Origin: an uncultured Ruminococcus sp.
GTDB taxonomy: Bacteria; Bacillota; Clostridia; Oscillospirales; Acutalibacteraceae
Length of the DNA stretch: 10,791 nucleotides
Reading direction: 5' to 3'
Assembly (NCBI GenBank): GCA_902773065.1
Contig: CACYDD010000118.1
Span: forward strand, 1-10,791
Below the pieces are notes generated by a model. It did no database searches, was not told where the DNA came from, and saw nothing but the letters and a program-made list of their open reading frames with translations. Positions 7,345-10,791 of this stretch are shown here, in pieces. A program made the position numbers and the translations under genes. The number at the start of each line of letters is the position of its first letter. Within the stretch, counting starts at the first letter, position 1.

Positions 7345-7547
7345 TACATTCTACAAATTATACCGTTTGTATAATTGATATAACACCCTTCTGTTATACT
7401 CTTTTCATAAAGCTCCTTATCAGGTACTGTTACAGTAATACGCTTGCCGCTGTCCGCTTCAAGAATCACCTCGCACATCGGCTCTTCACCGTCCGGCAGC
7501 CCTTCACAGCCAAAATCAGGCTCTATGATCTCAATTACTTTATACAT
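7344..7547 (-). CDS. Small four-cysteine protein of unknown function, divergent from hipBST
   Basis: The 67-residue acidic protein begins MYKVIEIIEPDFGCEGLPDG. It is predicted soluble, mostly beta-type, with cysteines at about 14, 25, 56 and 65 and no membrane segment. I do not recognise the family. The start at 7547 is preferred over an in-frame ATG at 7592 because GGAG lies eight bases before it, while the earlier ATG has no ribosome binding site. Its promoter (7632-7660) is divergent from that of hipB, only 7 bp separating the two -35 boxes, and contains the same GGGTATA-type inverted repeat as the hipBST promoter. Shared control with the toxin-antitoxin operon is therefore likely. It could be a third antitoxin-like partner, a regulator, or an unrelated gene caught in a shared control region. 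Confidence 0.7.
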   Translation of the reverse strand: MYKVIEIIEPDFGCEGLPDGEEPMCEVILEADSGKRITVTVPDKELYEKSITEGCYINYTNGIICRM

Positions 7548-7627
7548 ATTCTCATCTCCATTTCCCATAATCAATATAACAACATTCCACATAAAAGATA
7601 TATGAGGTATAATTTTTAAAATCTAAA

Positions 7628-7657
7628 ATATATTATACCCTAATGGGTATAATATAT
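7628..7657. promoter_or_regulatory. HipB-type operator O1, perfect inverted repeat
   Basis: Two perfect 13-bp arms, ATATATTATACCC (7628-7640) and GGGTATAATATAT (7645-7657), flank TAAT. The GC-rich core TATACCC-N4-GGGTATA (7634-7651) fills the spacer of the leftward promoter for the small protein and overlaps its -10. Together with the similar site O2 in the hipB promoter it is the likely target of the HipB-like Xre protein; E. coli HipB also binds inverted repeats (TATCC-N8-GGATA). Confidence 0.72.
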
Positions 7658-7660
7658 CAA
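7632..7660 (-). promoter_or_regulatory. Leftward promoter of the small four-cysteine gene
   Basis: On the minus strand TTGATA (7660-7655), a 17-bp spacer and a perfect TATAAT (7637-7632). Transcription should start near 7625, giving a leader of about 78 nt. Operator O1 lies within it, so a bound repressor would shut it off. Confidence 0.7.
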
Positions 7661-7667
7661 AAAGCTG

Positions 7668-7696
7668 TTGACATTCTACCCGATAGGGTATAAAAT
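7668..7696 (+). promoter_or_regulatory. Rightward promoter of the hipB-hipS-hipT operon
   Basis: A perfect TTGACA (7668-7673), a 17-bp spacer and TAAAAT (7691-7696, five of six matches). Operator O2 lies in the spacer and touches the -10, the arrangement expected for autorepression by HipB. Confidence 0.75.
7675..7692. promoter_or_regulatory. HipB-type operator O2
   Basis: TCTACCC (7675-7681), spacer GATA, GGGTATA (7686-7692). It matches the O1 core with one mismatch in the left arm. The centre-to-centre distance to O1 is 41 bp, close to four helical turns, so two dimers would lie on the same face of the DNA and could cooperate. Confidence 0.68.
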
Positions 7697-7730
7697 TATA
7701 AATAATTGTTTGAAACAAGAGGTGAATCAC

Positions 7731-7934
7731 ATGAATTCAATATCTGAATTTGTAAAACAGAAACGCAAAGAAGCAGGCTATACACAGGAAGAATTTGCTT
7801 TACGCTCAGGGCTTGGATTAAGGTTTGTACGTGAACTGGAGCAAGGGAAAGAAACTGTCAGAATGGACAAAGTTAATCAGGCACTTGCCATGTTTGGAAT
7901 GAAAGCTGTTCCGGGGAGGATAGATGAATCATGA
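7731..7934 (+). CDS. hipB: HipB-like Xre-family regulator / antitoxin component
   Basis: The 67-residue protein is almost entirely a helix-turn-helix domain. YTQEEFALRSGLGLRFVREL (about 17-36) covers the HTH, and LEQGK and VNQALAMFGM complete the Xre fold. The start at 7731 has AGAGGTGA five bases upstream; a longer in-frame start at 7668 would place the N-terminus over the promoter -35 box and is rejected. It lacks the longer C-terminal tail of E. coli HipB, like other short HipB proteins in split hipA operons. It should bind O1 and O2 and repress its own operon and, probably, the divergent small gene. The stop overlaps the hipS start in ATGA. Confidence 0.88.
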   Translation: MNSISEFVKQKRKEAGYTQEEFALRSGLGLRFVRELEQGKETVRMDKVNQALAMFGMKAVPGRIDES

Positions 7935-8260
7935 ATACGTACAGAACCGCCTATGTTTATGTTCGTGATGATTTTGCAGGAGAACTGAAAGAAACTGATT
8001 TCGGTTATACTTTCAGATATGATGAAAACTTTTTAAAAAATTGTTCTGCTTCTTCGGTAAGCCTGACGTTACCGCTCACTGAAAAAGAATATACTTCAAA
8101 AACATTATTTGCTTTTTTTGACGGACTCATTCCCGAAGGCTGGCTTCTGGAGGTTGTGATCCATAACTGGAAGGTTGATCGAAATGACCGTTTCGGACTT
8201 TTGCTTGTTGCATGCAAGGATCCGATCGGAAATGTAAGTATCAGGGAGGGAAAAAAATGA
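7931..8260 (+). CDS. hipS: HipS-like protein: separate HipA N-terminal domain
   Basis: The 109-residue protein corresponds to the N-terminal subdomain of HipA (Couple_hipA). It contains the beta-rich AYVYVRDDFAGELKE start, VSLTLPLTEKEY (43-54) and the hallmark FFDGLIPEGW (62-71), ending with GLLLVACKDPIGNVSI. In E. coli K-12 this domain is fused to the kinase; here it ends in a stop that overlaps the next ATG (8257-8260, ATGA), so the split is genuine and not a frameshift in the middle of a domain. In the characterised HipBST system of enteropathogenic E. coli the equivalent protein, HipS, is the antitoxin that inhibits HipT; the same role is inferred here. Its strict translational coupling would keep the two proteins balanced. 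Confidence 0.85.
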   Translation: MNTYRTAYVYVRDDFAGELKETDFGYTFRYDENFLKNCSASSVSLTLPLTEKEYTSKTLFAFFDGLIPEGWLLEVVIHNWKVDRNDRFGLLLVACKDPIGNVSIREGKK

Positions 8261-9234
8261 TTTGTCTTTGCTGTGGAAAAGAAATACCAATGAAAGACTC
8301 AACTACCCAAGAAATAAAGTCATGTTGGCACAACAGATGTATCAAAAAATTTTTCGGAACAAAAATACTACCTGATATCAATATTTCAGAAGAAATGCTG
8401 AAACAGCTGGCGGAGGAATCTATCAACAAAGGATTTACTGTTCCTGGAGTTCAGAAAAAGCTGTCACTTCATTTAACAGAAGAAAATCAACCTCGGCTTA
8501 CTCTGACAAATTATCCGACAGGATATATTCTGAAACCGCAGACAGAAGATTATCAGGCTTTACCCGAAGCAGAATATCTGGTGATGAAAATGGCAGAAAA
8601 AACAGGTATCAAAACCGTTCCATTTGCATTAATACGAATCAATGAGCAAAATGATAAACTTGCTTACATCACCAGACGAATCGACAGAGTAAAGAGAAAA
8701 AAAAAGGGCAAAACCGATTTACTTGCAATGGAAGATTTTTGCCAGCTTGACGGCAGACTGACACAGGATAAATACAGGGGATCATATGAGCGGTGTGCAA
8801 AAATCATCAAACATTATTCAGAATTTCCGGGACTTGATTTGTCAGAATTGTTTCTAAGAATCGTTTTTTCGTTTGTGGCAGGAAATTCCGATATGCACTT
8901 AAAGAACTTCTCTTTAAGTGAAACAGCGGCAGGAAGCGGCAGATACAAACTGTCCGATGCATACGATATGCTTCCGGTCAATATTATTCTTCCCAAAGAT
9001 AAGGAACAAACAGCACTTACCATTAATGGCAAAAAGCAGAATATCCGAAAAAAGGATTTTATCATTTTTGCAGAAACCGCAGGTATTCCTCAAAAAACCG
9101 CCAAAATGTTAATTGACAAAGTTGTATCATTACAAACGAATTATCTTGAAATGTGCCGGAATTCTTTTTTACCGCAGAATATGAAAGAATCCTTAGAAAA
9201 ACTAATTAGTGAGAGAATATACACCATCACATAA
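8257..9234 (+). CDS. hipT: HipT-like serine/threonine kinase toxin (HipA C-terminal core) with Cys-rich N-terminus
   Basis: The 325-residue protein holds the HipA kinase core: Gly-rich loop TVPGVQKKLSL (61-71), ATP-binding Lys93 in YILKP, catalytic Asp212 and Asn217 in GNSDMHLKNFSL, and metal-binding Asp234/Asp237 in LSDAYDML. HipA-family kinases phosphorylate aminoacyl-tRNA synthetases (GltX for HipA, TrpS for HipT); the target here is unknown. The N-terminus has CLCC (Cys3, Cys5, Cys6) and CWHNRC (Cys23, His25, Cys28), a likely zinc knuckle. The ATG at 8257 is chosen because GGGAGG lies seven bases upstream; an in-frame ATG at 8212 inside hipS has no such site. Where characterised HipT has SIS before the loop glycine, this protein has TVP, so only Thr61 remains as an acceptor there. 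Length is close to that of E. coli HipT. The 3' end overlaps the convergent HAD gene by 8 bp, with no terminator between. Confidence 0.87.
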   Translation: MICLCCGKEIPMKDSTTQEIKSCWHNRCIKKFFGTKILPDINISEEMLKQLAEESINKGFTVPGVQKKLSLHLTEENQPRLTLTNYPTGYILKPQTEDYQALPEAEYLVMKMAEKTGIKTVPFALIRINEQNDKLAYITRRIDRVKRKKKGKTDLLAMEDFCQLDGRLTQDKYRGSYERCAKIIKHYSEFPGLDLSELFLRIVFSFVAGNSDMHLKNFSLSETAAGSGRYKLSDAYDMLPVNIILPKDKEQTALTINGKKQNIRKKDFIIFAETAGIPQKTAKMLIDKVVSLQTNYLEMCRNSFLPQNMKESLEKLISERIYTIT

Positions 9235-9844
9235 AAATCTTCAATATTTCGTTTAATTCATTAACAAAATGATCCGGCTTTTCTTTTTCTGAGTGCAAGG
9301 AGAAAAAAACGCCGAAGCCTTGTCTGACCCATACGGTTTTCATGCCGATTTCTTTGGCAGGAATAATATCATTGTCAAGCCTGTCGCCGACCATGACAGC
9401 TTCATTCGGTTTACATTCTGCACGTTCCAGTGCAATTCGGAAGATACGCAAATCAGGCTTTGCAACACCTTCTTCGGCGGAAGCAACAACAAGGTCTATG
9501 TATTTCAGCAAGCCGATTTTTCGGAGTCTTTCTTCACTTCCGTAATTCTGATTTGCTATGATTCCGATTTTATATTTCTTGCTCAATTCCCGCAAACAAG
9601 GTTCTGATTGCGGATAAACAAATTCATCCTCACTGTTCCATGAAACCATTGTCAGTCCATATGCTTCAAGAGCCTTATGGTAGCCGTTCTGATTGTATTT
9701 TGAAATCTCAACCATTTTACGATAAAACTCATCATAGCTGATGTCAGTATTTGCTATGGTTGCTTCAATCCTCTTGAGGTAGGCAATGCTCTCATCGACG
9801 AGTGTTGAACCGATATCAAAAAATATCCATTTGATTTCATTCAT
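9227..9844 (-). CDS. HAD-superfamily hydrolase with DxG motif I variant
   Basis: The 205-residue protein is a HAD hydrolase with a helical cap between motif I and motif II. Motif I is FFDIGSTLVDE with nucleophile Asp10; the position of the usual second Asp (general acid/base) is Gly12. Motif II is IIANQN (Asn98 in the Ser/Thr position), motif III is Lys129 in VAKPD, and motif IV is MVGDRLDND with Asp154 and Asp159. The nucleophile, Lys and metal-binding acids are kept, so a phosphoryl-binding or slow phosphatase role is possible; the substrate is unknown. The start has AGAGGT upstream (11-nt spacing, rather long). It follows the kinase-like gene by 31 bp and is probably in one operon with it. 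Its end overlaps that of hipT. Confidence 0.85.
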   Translation of the reverse strand: MNEIKWIFFDIGSTLVDESIAYLKRIEATIANTDISYDEFYRKMVEISKYNQNGYHKALEAYGLTMVSWNSEDEFVYPQSEPCLRELSKKYKIGIIANQNYGSEERLRKIGLLKYIDLVVASAEEGVAKPDLRIFRIALERAECKPNEAVMVGDRLDNDIIPAKEIGMKTVWVRQGFGVFFSLHSEKEKPDHFVNELNEILKIFM

Positions 9845-9875
9845 TATTTTTTATTACCTCTTTTTCCGATATGTT

Positions 9876-10415
9876 TTACTGGTGCTGCTCCACATACTCC
9901 AGAAACTCGGGCGTTTTTGACCAGTATTTAATGCCCCAGTTTTCAAAATCCCACTCTTTCATATAATTGTTGCACTCATAATCAATGTAATAAATCAAAC
10001 CGTTCTGTACAACAAAGTTAGTAGGGAAGTAGTCGATATTCAGTCCTGCCGCCTTTGCCTGCTCTGCAATCTCATATATCTGCTCTATATATGGCATAAC
10101 CGATATATCATTCTTTACCATATCAAAAATCGTTTCTCCGTCAATATATTCCTTGACGATTCTTTCGGCGGTAATATCAATATCAATCATTTTCGGGATT
10201 TTTATTCCGGCATCTGTTAATCTTTGATAATCATTTCTTTCGGATTCAATTTTATTTCCGAAGGTATAGTAAGAGCAAGGCTCATGATGAATCTGTTTGA
10301 GTACATACTGCTGCTTTCCATCCTTTTCGGCAAGATACGAATAGCCGCCCTTGCCATGACCTAAAAGCTTTATGATTGTATAATCTGCGCCGTTAACTGT
10401 CATTGATTGTCCCAT
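9876..10415 (-). CDS. Minimal protein-kinase-fold protein
   Basis: The 179-residue protein has the essential kinase motifs in order: Gly loop LGHGKGGYSYLAE (18-30), Lys40 in YVLKQ, a possible helix-C acid near Glu58, catalytic Asp128 and Asn133 in IDYFPTN (spacing of five, as in HRDxxxxN), and Asp145 in IDYE at the DFG position. It ends about 35 residues later, so most of the usual C-lobe is missing, as in Bud32/Rio-like and other small atypical kinases. There is no membrane segment. The ATG has GGAGG nine bases upstream; an alternative start at Met5 lacks this spacing. It lies between a small membrane protein gene (15 bp) and the HAD gene (31 bp). A kinase and a phosphatase-like protein in one operon suggest opposing actions on a common substrate, which is inference only. 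Confidence 0.8.
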   Translation of the reverse strand: MGQSMTVNGADYTIIKLLGHGKGGYSYLAEKDGKQQYVLKQIHHEPCSYYTFGNKIESERNDYQRLTDAGIKIPKMIDIDITAERIVKEYIDGETIFDMVKNDISVMPYIEQIYEIAEQAKAAGLNIDYFPTNFVVQNGLIYYIDYECNNYMKEWDFENWGIKYWSKTPEFLEYVEQHQ

Positions 10416-10430
10416 CTTTTTTATCCTCCG

Positions 10431-10700
10431 TTATTTTAACTGCTGCATATTTTTCAGCTCGTCCGTTATTTTATTCTCTTGGCTCTGATATTTCGGGGCG
10501 ATATACAGCCGATACACAATCAGCAGAAATATGCCGGCAGCTACTGCCGAACCGCCCAGTCCCATCCAGATTCTATAGTGCATATCATTAATCATGTGGA
10601 TATAGATTCGTTTTTCTGTAAACTTGACATACAGATTGATATGGTCTCCTTCTTTGAGTGTATAACCGTATTCATAGGGTTCTATCGGATGTACTTCCAT
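10431..10700 (-). CDS. Small single-pass membrane protein (start uncertain)
   Basis: From the first in-frame ATG the product has 89 residues. A polar N-terminal part (about 1-40, with YTLKEGDHINLYVKFTEKR) is followed by one membrane helix (about 47-65, GLGGSAVAAGIFLLIVYRLY) and a charged tail that may form a short coiled coil. The reading frame stays open for about 20 more codons upstream and encodes a hydrophobic segment ending SWFLPTLYREEPE, but no ATG, GTG or TTG is available there. The true N-terminus may therefore be misjudged or broken. The chosen ATG has only a weak AGGGAAG-type site. The family is not recognised. It is the first visible gene of the set that includes the kinase-like and HAD genes. 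Confidence 0.55.
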   Translation of the reverse strand: MEVHPIEPYEYGYTLKEGDHINLYVKFTEKRIYIHMINDMHYRIWMGLGGSAVAAGIFLLIVYRLYIAPKYQSQENKITDELKNMQQLK

Positions 10701-10791
10701 TTCCGGCTCTTCCCTATAAAGTGTGGGTAAAAACCATGAAACTACAGATGATATCAGTCAAAATGGTAATTTGCATTTATTCCACGATCTA

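Noticed and set aside
7548..7592. Start at 7592 for the small four-cysteine protein
   Set aside because: No ribosome binding site there; GGAG eight bases before the ATG at 7547 supports the shorter form.
7668..7730. Longer N-terminus for the HipB-like protein from an ATG-like start at 7668
   Set aside because: The codon at 7668 is a TTG that forms the start of the promoter -35 box, the extension reads through operator O2, and a good ribosome binding site precedes the ATG at 7731.
8212..8256. Longer N-terminus for the HipT-like kinase from 8212
   Set aside because: No ribosome binding site precedes it, while GGGAGG stands at the right distance from the ATG at 8257, where the conserved Cys-rich start begins.
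7931..9234. hipS and hipT as a single hipA broken by a frameshift
   Set aside because: The junction is a clean ATGA overlap with a strong ribosome binding site for the second gene, an intact domain end and a new Cys-rich N-terminus, as in genuine split hipA operons.

Overview
The window looks like chromosomal DNA of a low-to-mid GC Gram-positive anaerobe of the Clostridia, most likely a Ruminococcus-like member of the Oscillospiraceae. This is inferred from the gene families present (EF-P with a Bacillus-type loop, fused pheA, YlmH, DUF4234/DUF2752 pair, DUF234 ATPase), strong AGGAGG-type ribosome binding sites and AT-rich intergenic DNA with near-consensus sigma-A promoters. The genus is a guess. 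No tRNA, rRNA, CRISPR array or insertion sequence was seen, and no stretch over 300 bases lacks a gene.

Positions 1-3911 (minus strand) hold housekeeping genes. The operon aroA-aroC-pheA carries shikimate-3-phosphate to chorismate and on towards phenylalanine. It has an extended -10 promoter upstream of aroA and too short a leader for an attenuator or T-box. The 5' part of efp (elongation factor P), with its own promoter, lies downstream of pheA on the same strand. Positions 4044-4888 (plus strand) hold a two-gene membrane-protein operon (DUF4234, then DUF2752) ending in a hairpin that can serve both strands. Facing it is a minus-strand AAA-type ATPase with a C-terminal DUF234 nuclease-like domain (4988-6385). 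That gene has its own promoter, with a 13-bp palindrome and a near-copy at and just after the predicted start of transcription. Upstream of it lies ylmH, an S4-domain protein linked to the ribosome (6483-7247).

The most interesting part is 7344-9234. It is a three-gene, end-overlapping hipB-hipS-hipT type toxin-antitoxin operon: an Xre regulator, then a HipA kinase split into a separate N-terminal piece and a kinase core. Two GGGTATA-type inverted repeats stand at matching positions in two back-to-back promoters, one driving hipBST and the other a divergent 67-residue, four-cysteine small protein. This suggests that the small protein belongs to the HipB regulon and may be an unrecognised accessory of the module. 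The HipT-like kinase has TVP in the Gly-rich loop where characterised HipT has the autophosphorylated SIS, and it carries a Cys-rich zinc-finger-like N-terminus.

Positions 9227-10791 (minus strand) hold a compact set: a small membrane protein, a minimal 179-residue protein-kinase-like protein and a HAD phosphatase-like protein with a DxG variant of motif I. The HAD gene overlaps the end of hipT tail to tail by 8 bp.
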